Source of the DNA: Roseomonas genomospecies 6
GTDB taxonomy: Bacteria > Pseudomonadota > Alphaproteobacteria > Azospirillales > Azospirillaceae
Direction of reading: 5' to 3'
DNA: 64,000 bases
Assembly (NCBI RefSeq): GCF_008365375.1
Contig: NZ_QOKW01000024.1
Coordinates: 1-64,000 of the forward strand
Positions 16,081 to 24,696 of the stretch are shown piece after piece; position 1 is the first letter of the stretch; every line of letters begins with the position of its first letter. Both the position numbers and the translations under genes were made by a program. The notes below the pieces were generated by a model. It made no database searches. It saw nothing but the letters and a program-made list of their open reading frames with translations, and was not told the origin of the DNA.

Positions 16081-17604
16081 ATGGCATCGCTGACCATCCG
16101 CCTGCATCCCGCGGACAACGTCGTCGTTGCCGGCGCCGATCTGCCGGAGGGCACCACCCTGCCCGACACGGACGTCGTCGCCCGGACCACGATTCCCTCC
16201 GGCCATAAGGTCGCGGTGCGGGCCGTCGCGGTCGGCGAACCGGTGCGCAAGTACAACCAAGTCATCGGATTCGCCACCCAGCCGATCGAGCCGGGCGACC
16301 ATGTCCATGTCCACAACATCGGCATGGGCGACAGCTTCGAGCGCGACCACGCCTTCGGGGCCGATGCCCACCCCACGGACTTCGTGCCGGAGGCGGAGCG
16401 CGCCACCTTCCAGGGCATCGTCCGCGCGGACGGGCGCGTGGCGACCCGCAACTACATCGGCGTGCTGACCACGGTGAACTGCTCGGCCACCGCCGCGCGG
16501 ATGATCGCCGACCAGTTCCGCGGCGACGCGCTGGCCGCCTACCCCAACATCGACGGGGTGGTCGCGCTGACCCACGCCTACGGCTGCGGCATGGGCTCCC
16601 AGGGCGACGCCATCGACGCGCTGCGCCGGACCATCGCCGGCTACGCCCGCCACCCGAACTTCGCCGCCGTGATCGTGCTCGGCCTCGGCTGCGAGGTGAA
16701 CCAGATCGACACGCTGGTGGAGGTGGAGGGGCTGACCGTCGGCGACACCCTGCACACGCTGGCGATCCAGGAGAGCGGCGGCACCGCCGCCACCGTGCGG
16801 GCGAGCGTAGAGCGCATCCGCGCCCTGCTGCCCCGCGTCAACGACGTGAAGCGCGAGACCGTCCCGGCCAGCCACCTGATCCTGGCGCTGCAGTGCGGCG
16901 GGTCGGACGGCTATTCGGGCATCACCGCCAACCCGGCGCTGGGTCATGCCGTGGACCTGCTGATCCGCAACGGCGGCACCGCGGTGCTGAGCGAGACACC
17001 GGAGGTCTATGGCGCCGAGCATCTGCTGACCCGCCGCGCCGCGCGTCCGGAGGTCGGCGAGAAGCTGGTCGAGCGCATCCGCTGGTGGGAGGACTACACC
17101 AGCCGCACCGGCGGCGAGATGAACAACAACCCCTCGCCCGGCAACAAGAAGGGCGGCCTGACCACCATCCTGGAAAAGTCGCTGGGCGCCGTCGCCAAGG
17201 CCGGCACCACCAACCTCGTCGAGGTCGTCCGCTACGCCGAGCCGATCACCGGGCCGGGCCTCGTCTTCATGGACACGCCGGGCTACGACCCGGTGTCGGC
17301 CACCGGGCAGGTGGCGGGCGGCGCCAACGTGCTGTGCTTCACCACGGGCCGCGGCTCCGTCTTCGGCTGCAAGCCGACGCCGTCGCTGAAACTCGCCACC
17401 AACACGCCGCTCTACCGCAGGATGACCGACGACATGGACATCGACTGCGGAACCATCGCCACCGGCGACGCCACCATCGAGGAGGTCGGACGGGCGATCT
17501 TCCAGCTCGTGCTCGACACCGCCTCGGGCCGGAAGACGAAGAGCGAGGAGCTGGGATTCGGCTCCGACGAGTTCACGCCCTGGCAGATGGGCGCCGTCAT
17601 GTGA
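16081..17604 (+). CDS. uxaA: altronate dehydratase (UxaA/GarD family)
   Basis: The protein (507 aa from 16081) has an N-terminal SAF domain (about residues 1-85) and a C-terminal altronate/galactarate dehydratase domain with RNYIGVLTTVNCSA near 120, HAYGCGM near 165, LQCGGSDGYSG near 270 and GCKPTPSLKLATN near 430. UxaA (EC 4.2.1.7) makes KDG from D-altronate. ATG 16081 follows GAGGA at proper distance; ATG 16066 is an alternative, and the frame runs on upstream into the repeat. The GarD (galactarate) reaction is the main alternative, but the uxaC neighbour favours altronate. Confidence 0.92.
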   Translation: MASLTIRLHPADNVVVAGADLPEGTTLPDTDVVARTTIPSGHKVAVRAVAVGEPVRKYNQVIGFATQPIEPGDHVHVHNIGMGDSFERDHAFGADAHPTDFVPEAERATFQGIVRADGRVATRNYIGVLTTVNCSATAARMIADQFRGDALAAYPNIDGVVALTHAYGCGMGSQGDAIDALRRTIAGYARHPNFAAVIVLGLGCEVNQIDTLVEVEGLTVGDTLHTLAIQESGGTAATVRASVERIRALLPRVNDVKRETVPASHLILALQCGGSDGYSGITANPALGHAVDLLIRNGGTAVLSETPEVYGAEHLLTRRAARPEVGEKLVERIRWWEDYTSRTGGEMNNNPSPGNKKGGLTTILEKSLGAVAKAGTTNLVEVVRYAEPITGPGLVFMDTPGYDPVSATGQVAGGANVLCFTTGRGSVFGCKPTPSLKLATNTPLYRRMTDDMDIDCGTIATGDATIEEVGRAIFQLVLDTASGRKTKSEELGFGSDEFTPWQMGAVM

Positions 17605-17628
17605 TCAGGGTCATGTGATGGAAAGGGC

Positions 17629-17657
17629 TTGCGCCTGATGTGATATACTAGTATAAG
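17629..17657 (+). promoter_or_regulatory. promoter and operator with no protein gene downstream
   Basis: TTGCGC (17629-17634) and TATAAG (17652-17657) are 17 bases apart. The operator ATATACTAGTATAA (17643-17656) includes a perfect 12-bp palindrome. The next features on this strand are a short non-coding stretch and an intrinsic terminator. Confidence 0.7.
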
Positions 17658-17663
17658 TGTCTT

Positions 17664-17783
17664 CGTTCGGTTATCCTTTGAAACCCAATCGGCAGGCCGC
17701 ACCATGCGCGTGGTCCCGCCGGCTGACGTTTCTCCAAAGTGCGACTTCAGGCCGCCGGGGCACGCTCCGGCGGTCTTTTCTTT
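17664..17783 (+). ncRNA. candidate regulatory small RNA of the hexuronate regulon
   Basis: About 120 nt from the predicted start near 17664 to an intrinsic terminator: stem CCGCCGG (17752-17758) / CCGGCGG (17767-17773) followed by TCTTTTCTTT. No convincing ORF closes within it; an ATG at 17704 runs on beyond the terminator antisense to the LysR gene. The stretch TTTCTCCAAAG near 17729 is C/U-rich and could pair with ribosome binding sites. The terminator could instead end uxaA transcription, so the RNA is an inference from promoter plus terminator. Confidence 0.5.
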
Positions 17784-17800
17784 GCGGGGTCCGGCGAGGA

Positions 17801-18667
17801 TCACCCGACCTCGGTGCGCAGCCAGTCCCGGAAGGCGTTGAAACCGGGCTCCCCGTGCCGTGCCGGCCGCGAGACCAGATACCACGCCCGCCCCATCGGC
17901 ACCGCCAGCGCGAAGGGCGTGACCAACCGTCCCGCCGCCAGATCGTCGGCGATGTAGAGCTGCGCGCCCAACGCCACACCGACCCCATCCGCCGCCGCCT
18001 GAAGGGCCATGGCGTAGCTGCCGAAGGACAGCCCCTTCGCCGCCGGAGGCGCCAGCCCCGCCGACGCGAACCAGTGCGGCCAGTCGTCCGCCCAATGCGA
18101 CACCGACAGCAGCGTCGCCGACAGCAGATCCTCGGGACGGCGCAGGGTCCGGGCCAGGGCGGGCGCGCAGACCGGCAGCATGTCGGCGGTGAACAGCTCC
18201 TCCACCTCGTAGCCCGGCCAGTGACCGTCACCCAGCAGCAGGGCGCAGGTCCAGTCCTCGCGGATCGGCGCACCGGCACCGCCGGTGGCGATGCGCACCT
18301 CCACGTCCGGGTGGCGCTCGTGGAAGGCGGACAGGCGCGGGATCAGCCAGCGCACCGCGAAGGTGGCCCCCACCCCCAGGGTCAGCACCGGGCCGTCGCG
18401 CATGGCGGCGACCCGCTCGACGCTCTCCGCGATCCTGTCGAAGGCGCCGGTCAGGCCGGGTTGCAGCGCCCGCCCGCGGTCGGTCAGTTCCAGCGCGTTG
18501 GCACGCCGCTCGAACAGGGGGAACCCCATCCGCTCCTCCAGCAGGCGCACCATGCGGCTGACCGCGGCCTGCGAGACGTTCAGTTCGCCCGCAGCGCCCG
18601 TGAAGCTGCCGTGCCGGGCCGCGGCCTCGAACGCCCGCAAGGCGTTCAGCGATGGCAGGCGCCGCAT
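17801..18667 (-). CDS. LysR-family transcriptional regulator (GcvA-like)
   Basis: A 288-residue LysR protein. The helix-turn-helix includes HGSFTGAAGELNVSQAAVSR near residue 20, and the GcvA-like start LPSLNALRAFEAAARHGSF is typical of the subgroup. The C-terminal half is the periplasmic-binding-like effector domain (VGATFAVRWLIPRL). It is divergent from the TSUP permease gene with 115 bases between them, so it probably controls that gene and itself. Ligand unknown. Confidence 0.9.
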   Translation of the reverse strand: MRRLPSLNALRAFEAAARHGSFTGAAGELNVSQAAVSRMVRLLEERMGFPLFERRANALELTDRGRALQPGLTGAFDRIAESVERVAAMRDGPVLTLGVGATFAVRWLIPRLSAFHERHPDVEVRIATGGAGAPIREDWTCALLLGDGHWPGYEVEELFTADMLPVCAPALARTLRRPEDLLSATLLSVSHWADDWPHWFASAGLAPPAAKGLSFGSYAMALQAAADGVGVALGAQLYIADDLAAGRLVTPFALAVPMGRAWYLVSRPARHGEPGFNAFRDWLRTEVG

Positions 18668-18782
18668 CCGATCCCCTCCGCATCACCCCAACATTTCCTT
18701 GGGGTCAGCATCAGACAATGCCGTTTGCGAGACAAGCGCACCAGCGCCATCATGCACTCCACAGCCATAGAAATTCTTTTGG

Positions 18783-19544
18783 ATGAGCGGGATGCTGACG
18801 GTTCCCCTGACACTCGGACTCGGCCTTGCGGCGCTGGCGACCTCGTTCCTGTCGGGCCTGTTCGGCATGGCGGGCGGCATGGTGCTGATGGGTCTGCTGC
18901 TGGTGCTGCTGCCGGTGTCCTCGGCGATGCTGCTGCACGGGATCACGCAGATGACCGCCAACGGCTGGCGGGCGTGGCTGTGGCGGCGGCATGTCCAATG
19001 GGGCATCGTGGCCCAATTTCTGTTGGGCGGAGCCGTTGCGGTCGGTGTTTTCACCCTGATCCGCTATGTGCCCGACAAGGCGGTGTCGCTGATCGTGCTC
19101 GGCCTGTCGCCCTTCATGGCGATGGCCGTCCCGTCCCACTGGGCGCCGAACGTGTCGCGTCGCGGCCACAGCGCGCTGGCGGGTGTCCTGTGCATGGGCG
19201 TGCAGTTGATCGCCGGAATCTCGGGGCCGCTGCTCGACGTGTTCTTCGTGAAGTCCAGCCTGTCCCGTCAGAGCGTCGTCGCGACCAAGGCGACGATGCA
19301 GGTCTTCGGCCATCTGTTCAAGACGGTCTATTTCGGCTCCATCGTCGCCGCCTCGGACGCGGAGGCGCTGGACGTCACGGTGACGCTCGTCTGCATCGGC
19401 ATGGCCGTACTGGGGACGAACCTGTCGCGCCGCCTGCTGGACGCCATGAGCGACGCGCAGTTCCGCACCTGGAGCCTGCGTCTGGTCGCCCTGACCGGCA
19501 CCGTCTATCTCGGCCAGGGGCTGTTCCTGCTGGCGGTGGGGTAA
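18783..19544 (+). CDS. TSUP/TauE-SafE family membrane permease
   Basis: A 253-residue inner membrane protein with about eight hydrophobic helices and the family's glycine-rich N-terminal helix (LSGLFGMAGGMVLMGLLL) repeated in part in the second half. TSUP proteins export or import small anions such as sulfite, sulfoacetate or carboxylates; the substrate here cannot be told. Divergent LysR neighbour suggests inducible expression. Confidence 0.85.
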   Translation: MSGMLTVPLTLGLGLAALATSFLSGLFGMAGGMVLMGLLLVLLPVSSAMLLHGITQMTANGWRAWLWRRHVQWGIVAQFLLGGAVAVGVFTLIRYVPDKAVSLIVLGLSPFMAMAVPSHWAPNVSRRGHSALAGVLCMGVQLIAGISGPLLDVFFVKSSLSRQSVVATKATMQVFGHLFKTVYFGSIVAASDAEALDVTVTLVCIGMAVLGTNLSRRLLDAMSDAQFRTWSLRLVALTGTVYLGQGLFLLAVG

Positions 19545-19580
19545 GTCCGGAGAAGTCTCGCCCCACCCCGGCCCCCATAC

Positions 19581-20408
19581 TCAATCCAGGAAGATATCCG
19601 GCGCCAGCGGGGCTCCCGGCTTCACCGCGTAGGGCTCCAGGTCGGTCACGCCCTCCTCCGCCAGCACCTCGTCGTCGATGAAGAAATTGCCGCTGGTGGT
19701 CTTGGCGTCGCGGGTCAGGATGGCGTGGGCGGCGTCGGCCAGGATGTCGGGCTTGCGGCAGTTGTCGAAATCGGCGGCGCCCTTCAGCATGGCGATGGCC
19801 GCGGTGCCGATGATCGTGCGCGGCCAGAGGGAGTTCACGCCCACCGTGCCGCGGAATTCCGCGCTCATGCCCAGCGTGCACAGGCTCATCGCGTATTTGG
19901 CGATGGTGTAGGCGGTGTGGTGCTGGAACCAGCGCGGGTTCAGGTTCAGCGGCGGCGACAGGGTCAGGATGTGCGGATTCGAAGCCTTCAGCAGATGCGG
20001 CAGGCAGGCCTGCGAGCAGGCGAAGGTGCCCCGCCCGTTCACGCCCATCATCAGGTCCCAGCGCTTCAGCGGCGTGTCCAGCGTGCCGGTCAGGCTAATC
20101 GCGCTGGCGTTGTTCACCAGGATGTCGATGCCGCCGAAGGCCTCCGCCGTGCGGGCGACGGCCTCCGCCACCTGGGCGTCGTCGCGGATGTCGCAGAGGA
20201 TCGGCAGCGCCTTGCCGCCCGCGGCCTCCACCTCCTCCGCCGCGGAAAAGACGGTGCCGGGCAGCTTCGGGTGCGGCTCCGACGTCTTGGCGGCGATGGC
20301 GACGTTCGCGCCGTCCCGCGCCGCGCGGAGCGCGATGGCCTTGCCGATGCCCCGGCTGGCGCCGGTGATGAACAGGGTCTTGCCCTTCAGAGTGCGCCCG
20401 TCGGTCAT
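19581..20408 (-). CDS. short-chain dehydrogenase, HSDL2-like
   Basis: A 275-residue SDR with TGASRGIG (cofactor site), NNASAI, and catalytic YTIAK. The segments LKASNPHILTLSPPLNLNP-type loop, MSAEFRGTVGVNSLWPRT and the long N-terminal SEPHPKLPGTV insert place it in the hydroxysteroid-dehydrogenase-like (HSDL2, SDR13C) subgroup, whose bacterial members have unknown substrates. Convergent with the TSUP gene. Confidence 0.85.
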   Translation of the reverse strand: MTDGRTLKGKTLFITGASRGIGKAIALRAARDGANVAIAAKTSEPHPKLPGTVFSAAEEVEAAGGKALPILCDIRDDAQVAEAVARTAEAFGGIDILVNNASAISLTGTLDTPLKRWDLMMGVNGRGTFACSQACLPHLLKASNPHILTLSPPLNLNPRWFQHHTAYTIAKYAMSLCTLGMSAEFRGTVGVNSLWPRTIIGTAAIAMLKGAADFDNCRKPDILADAAHAILTRDAKTTSGNFFIDDEVLAEEGVTDLEPYAVKPGAPLAPDIFLD

Positions 20409-20578
20409 GCTGGTTCCCTCCCCATGGTCTTTTGCCGAAGCCCCGGCCCGTTGTCGGCGATGCTACCACACCTCCCCCAGGGGCCGTCCAGACGCGAACG
20501 TCACCCAATTGACCTATGCGTCAATGAGGCTTTTCCGTCTAGACTGCGCTTGCTCCCTCCGTTCGGGAAAGCCCGCCC

Positions 20579-21325
20579 GTGCGCCTTCCGGTTCTCGCCC
20601 TTGCTCTGCTTCTCGGTGCGTCGCCTGCCTTCGCACAGGCGGTGGCGCAACATCTGTTCTTCGAGGCGGTGCCCGCCGGCGCCCCACCCGACGCCCCTTA
20701 CGAGGCGCGCCAACGCCTGACCGAGCGCACCCGGACCGACCTGCTGCCCGCCGTTCTCGCGTCCGTCGGCCTGGACGGCATCGGGGCGGTCACGGAGTTG
20801 CGGATGGGCGGCTACCGGCTCCGGACCAACCCGTCGCTCCACATGACATTGCGGCTGGAGGACGCCCCCGCCGACCGGCTGGCCGGAGCCATCGCCTGGA
20901 GCTTTGCGCAGGACAGCGTCCTGGTGGCCGATTTCGACGGCGCGGACGGTGCCACCGGCTACGCCCTGGTCCGCTTTCCCGAGAACAGCCTGACGCCGGA
21001 CCTCGCCCAGCGATTCTTCGTCGCCGCGGCGGCGGAGCATCAGGGGCTGGGCGGGGGCTACACCGCCTTCGGCGACACGCTGCTGTTCCTGAACCTGCGC
21101 GGCGGCGACGGGCAACCCTACAGTGGTCTTCCCGACGACGCCTTCACCGAGTCCCTGCGCCGCGCCGCCGCCGCCTTCCCCGATGCGGTCCTGGCGGAAG
21201 CCGGGCGCGCCGACGCGCGGCTCGTCTTCCAGCCCACCCAGCCCGACAGTCCCGCCCTGCCCCCGCTGCGGGGACGTCACGCGGCGCTGTTGTCCGAAAC
21301 CCTGATTGCCGAGCCCGCCCGATGA
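20579..21325 (+). CDS. secreted hypothetical protein
   Basis: A 248-residue protein with a clear signal peptide (hydrophobic residues 4-18, cleavage after AFA) starting at GTG 20579. I recognise no domain. The mature part is acidic to neutral and has no repeats or cysteines. Its stop overlaps the start of the BMP-family binding protein by ATGA, so the two are translationally coupled and may act together in the periplasm. Confidence 0.75.
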   Translation: MRLPVLALALLLGASPAFAQAVAQHLFFEAVPAGAPPDAPYEARQRLTERTRTDLLPAVLASVGLDGIGAVTELRMGGYRLRTNPSLHMTLRLEDAPADRLAGAIAWSFAQDSVLVADFDGADGATGYALVRFPENSLTPDLAQRFFVAAAAEHQGLGGGYTAFGDTLLFLNLRGGDGQPYSGLPDDAFTESLRRAAAAFPDAVLAEAGRADARLVFQPTQPDSPALPPLRGRHAALLSETLIAEPAR

Positions 21326-22314
21326 CGACCCGCCCGTCCCGCCGTTCCGTTCTGGCGCTGGGCGCCGCCGGCCTCGCCACGCTGGCATGTCCGCTGCGGG
21401 CGCAGGACTTCGCGCCGGGGCTGCTCTACGCGGTCGGGCAGAAATTCGACAAGAGCTTCAACGAAGGCGCCTTCACCGGAGCGGAGCGGTTCAAGGAGGC
21501 CACCGGGATCGCCTACCGCGACTATCTGCCCGCCGGCACGGCGCAGTTCGAACAGGCGGTGGCGTCTCTTCTGCGCCGCGGCGTGACCGACCTCGCGCTG
21601 ATCGGCTTCTACTACGCCGCCCCGCTCGCCAGCCTCGCGCCGAAGCATCCCGCCGTCCGCTTCACCATCGTCGATGCGGTGGTGGAGGCGCCGAACGTCC
21701 AGTCCGTGACCTTCAAGGAGCAGGAAGGGTCCTTCCTCGTCGGCATGCTGGCGGCCATGGCGTCCAGGACGGGGACCGTCGGCTTCATCGGGGCGCTGGA
21801 CATCCCGCTGATCCGCAAATTCATCGCCGGCTTCCGGCAGGGTGCGCGCCACGCCCGTCCGGACATCGGCCTGCTGGTCAACTTCGTCGGCACCACCCCC
21901 GCCGCCTTCAACGACCCCACCACCGGGGCGGAGGTGGCGATGTCCCAGTTCCAGCGCGGCGCCGACGTGGTGTTCGCCGGGGCCGGCGTGTCCAACTTCG
22001 GCATCTTCGCGGCGGCCAAGGACGGCGGACGCCTCGCCATCGGGGTGGACAGCAACCAGAACCACCTCTACCCCGGCACCATCCTCACCTCGATGCTGAA
22101 GCGGGTCGATCTGGCGGTGGAGCGCGCCTTCGGGGAGGGCCGCAGCGGCGCCTGGACCCCCGGCCCGCGCGCCCTGGGTCTGGCGGAGCGCGGCGTCGAT
22201 TACGCGCTGGACGAACACAACCGCGCCCTGGTCACCCCCGTCCTGCGGGACCGGCTGGAGGAGGCGCGCGAGGCCATCGTCCAGGGCCGCATCCAGGTGC
22301 TCGACGCCTTGTAG
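21322..22314 (+). CDS. BMP-family ABC transporter substrate-binding protein
   Basis: A 330-residue periplasmic protein with a twin-arginine-like leader (RPSRRSVLALGAAGLATLACP) and the Med/BMP fold: GQKFDKSFNEGAF, VTFKEQEGSFLVGMLAAMAS and IGVDSNQNHLYPGTILTSMLKRVD. Relatives bind nucleosides (PnrA, BmpA). No ABC permease or ATPase lies nearby, so it is an orphan binding protein. Confidence 0.88.
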   Translation: MTTRPSRRSVLALGAAGLATLACPLRAQDFAPGLLYAVGQKFDKSFNEGAFTGAERFKEATGIAYRDYLPAGTAQFEQAVASLLRRGVTDLALIGFYYAAPLASLAPKHPAVRFTIVDAVVEAPNVQSVTFKEQEGSFLVGMLAAMASRTGTVGFIGALDIPLIRKFIAGFRQGARHARPDIGLLVNFVGTTPAAFNDPTTGAEVAMSQFQRGADVVFAGAGVSNFGIFAAAKDGGRLAIGVDSNQNHLYPGTILTSMLKRVDLAVERAFGEGRSGAWTPGPRALGLAERGVDYALDEHNRALVTPVLRDRLEEAREAIVQGRIQVLDAL

Positions 22315-22323
22315 GCGCCCGCT

Positions 22324-23583
22324 TCAGGCGTATTGCGGCTCCACCCCCACGGCGAAGCTCAGGTCGGCGCCGCGCAGCGTCTCCACGCTGGCACGGATGC
22401 GCGTCAGGTCGGTGCCGTGCAGGATCGCGCGGGCAAGGCTGGCGTCGCGCAGATCGGCGCCGGTCAGGCTGGCCTCGGCGAGGTTGGTCGGCCACAGGCG
22501 GCTGCCGTCCCCGGCCAGATCCACCGGGCGCAGCCGCGCCCGCCACAGCTTCGCCCCCGCCAGATTGGCGCCCCGCAGGTTGCAGCCGGACAGGTCGGCG
22601 CTGGTGAAGTCCGCCTCCCGCAGGTCGCAGTAGGACAGGTCCGCCATCACCAGCTTCGCCCCGGAAAAATCCGCCCCGCGCAAGCCGCAGAAGCGCATCA
22701 CGCAACCCGCGAGAAGCTGATTCGCGAAATTGTAGCCGCGCAGGTCGGCGCGCTGCATCTCCAGCCGCAGACCGGCGGCGGCGTTCCGCTCGACCCAGAG
22801 CTGGTGGGCCGAGATGCTGTCGGCCATCCGCCCGGCAAGGCTGACCAGACCGGTGCCGTCCACGTCGATGCCGCGCCGCTCCAGCGTCTGGCGCAGCTCG
22901 TCGTCCAGCCGGGCGCCGCACAGCAGGGCGCCGCCCATCTCCACCCGATCCATCACGGCGCCGACCAGATTGGCGCCGATCAGGATCGCCCCGGTCAGAT
23001 CGCTGCCCGAAAAGGTCGCCCCGCACAGGTCGCAGCCGGAAAAGTCGCACTGCGCCAGACGCGCGTCGGACAGCACGGCGCGGGCCATCTTGGAACCGAT
23101 GAAGGTGGTGCTGCCGTCCGCGTTGCCCGCCGGCTTGCGCTCGTCCGCGCCCAGCATCATGCCCTTGCGCAGATCGGCGCCGCGCAGGTTGGCCTCCTCC
23201 AGCCGGGCGCCCTCCACCCGCGCGCCGCGCAGGTCGGCGCTTTCCAGCGACGCCCCGGTCAGGTCCGCCTTGGACAGGTCGGCGCCGAACAGATCGGTGC
23301 GCGACAGGTCGGCCCCCGCAAGCCGCGCGCTGTTCAGGTTCGCGCCGCTGAGCTTCGCGTTGCTGAGATTGATCCGGCGCAGCCCCAGACCCGACAGATT
23401 GTGGAAGCTGAGGTCGGCGCAGCGGCCCTTCATGCTGGGGTCGCGGGTCAGCCATTGCTGATGCTTGACCAGCGCGTTGCGGATCGCCCTCAGGTATCGC
23501 TCTTCCACCGTGCGACGTCTCCGCGCCGTCCTCGCGTCCTCCCCGACGGCGCACGCCGGTTGAACGATCGGACCCCATGCCAC
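22324..23583 (-). CDS. pentapeptide-repeat protein
   Basis: A 419-residue protein consisting largely of A(D/N)LXX repeats in two blocks (about residues 60-195 and 270-405), e.g. ADLSRTDLFGADLSKADL. Such repeats form a right-handed quadrilateral beta helix. The middle part (about 195-270) breaks the repeat. Function is unknown; pentapeptide proteins occasionally mimic DNA but most have no assigned role. Start codon is a GTG without a strong ribosome binding site, so the first ~25 residues are uncertain. Confidence 0.88.
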   Translation of the reverse strand: MAWGPIVQPACAVGEDARTARRRRTVEERYLRAIRNALVKHQQWLTRDPSMKGRCADLSFHNLSGLGLRRINLSNAKLSGANLNSARLAGADLSRTDLFGADLSKADLTGASLESADLRGARVEGARLEEANLRGADLRKGMMLGADERKPAGNADGSTTFIGSKMARAVLSDARLAQCDFSGCDLCGATFSGSDLTGAILIGANLVGAVMDRVEMGGALLCGARLDDELRQTLERRGIDVDGTGLVSLAGRMADSISAHQLWVERNAAAGLRLEMQRADLRGYNFANQLLAGCVMRFCGLRGADFSGAKLVMADLSYCDLREADFTSADLSGCNLRGANLAGAKLWRARLRPVDLAGDGSRLWPTNLAEASLTGADLRDASLARAILHGTDLTRIRASVETLRGADLSFAVGVEPQYA

Positions 23584-23664
23584 GCAGGGATGTTACCAGA
23601 GCCGCTTGGAAAAAGCGAAAGCCCTGCCTTTGTTCCCCGATTTGAAACGCTGGCCTGCCCGGCC

Positions 23665-24417
23665 CTAACGGAGCGTGTCGGCCAGCAGCGCGCCCCGCGA
23701 CGCCATCATGTACAGCCCCATGTGGTGGGCCGGCTCCTGCGGGTGGGCCGCGGCTTCCGGCAGGCCGAGCGCCTCCGCCGTCTCCGCCGGCAGGTCGTAG
23801 GTGGCGCAGCCCGGCTCGTAGACCACCACGTCCTTCAGCGTCGGCATCATTCCATGATTGCGCGCGGACAGCAGGGTCAGGACGAAGTCCATCACGCAGA
23901 CGTCCGTGCAGATGCCGACCGTGACGACCGACTCCAGACGGTTGCCGTTGACCCAGTCCACCAGCCGGTTGCGCCCGGCCTTCCCCGTGCCGTCGGTATC
24001 CGTCGCGCCGATGAAGAAATTGATGCAGTCCTTGGCGATCAGCGTCGCCGACGGTTCCGACTCGAGCCAGGCCAGTTCGGAGACCAGCTCGTCATGGCCG
24101 GTGCCGGCCAAGCAGTGAGGGGGATAGGGCGGCTCCGGCCGGTCCGGGTCGTGACGGTCCAGGGAGGCGCAGATCGGCCAGCCGGCCCCGGCGAAACGGC
24201 GGGCCAGACGGTCGGTCTCGGCGATCATGCGATCCACCTGGGCGTTCGCCGCCGCCGGGGCGAGCGGGCCGCAGCCGACGGCGGCGAATCCCTTCACCTC
24301 GTCGATGATGACCAGACCGGTGCCCCCGGCGGGCATCGCGTAGTCGCCGAGCGCCACCGGGAAGGTGCGGCGGATGGTCTCCAGCGCCTCGTCGCTCCGG
24401 GTCAGCAGATCCAGCAT
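23665..24417 (-). CDS. isochorismatase-family cysteine hydrolase (nicotinamidase-like)
   Basis: A 250-residue alpha/beta hydrolase with the catalytic triad: D in IIDEVKGF near residue 34, a lysine near residue 125 (IAKDCINFF), and the cysteine of GICTDVCVMDF near residue 170. DRHDPDRPEPPYPPHCL resembles the metal-binding region of nicotinamidases, though substrate is not certain. Start 24417 is set by a strong AAGGAGGA; the frame extends further upstream without support. Confidence 0.85.
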   Translation of the reverse strand: MLDLLTRSDEALETIRRTFPVALGDYAMPAGGTGLVIIDEVKGFAAVGCGPLAPAAANAQVDRMIAETDRLARRFAGAGWPICASLDRHDPDRPEPPYPPHCLAGTGHDELVSELAWLESEPSATLIAKDCINFFIGATDTDGTGKAGRNRLVDWVNGNRLESVVTVGICTDVCVMDFVLTLLSARNHGMMPTLKDVVVYEPGCATYDLPAETAEALGLPEAAAHPQEPAHHMGLYMMASRGALLADTLR

Positions 24418-24696
24418 GGGTCCTCCTTTTCGAACGGCGGAAACGTCGGTCCTGCGACCCAGGAGCCGCAGCATTCCGCAAGCGTGTCCAAGCACTGCGA
24501 CATTCTGGCCGGACGCTCGCGCAAGGGTCAGAAAAGATCAATGGGATTCAAGCCTGTCGATCTATTGTTGCAACCGCGCGACATATTCCTGCCAGCGTCC
24601 GGACGGTCATGCGACGGAATACCGCAATGCCAAGCCGTGAAACCCGGTCCTCAATAAGGCGTCGCGAAGCTCCTGCCGCAACCATAAGGCACACCA

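Noticed and set aside
17739-17957. Short plus-strand ORF over the sRNA terminator
   Set aside because: It runs through the terminator and antisense to the LysR gene, with no ribosome binding site.
24418-24696. Search for an RNA gene or riboswitch between the nicotinamidase-like gene and the coiled-coil pair
   Set aside because: No tRNA-like, riboswitch-like or terminator structure was evident; it is probably a divergent promoter region.
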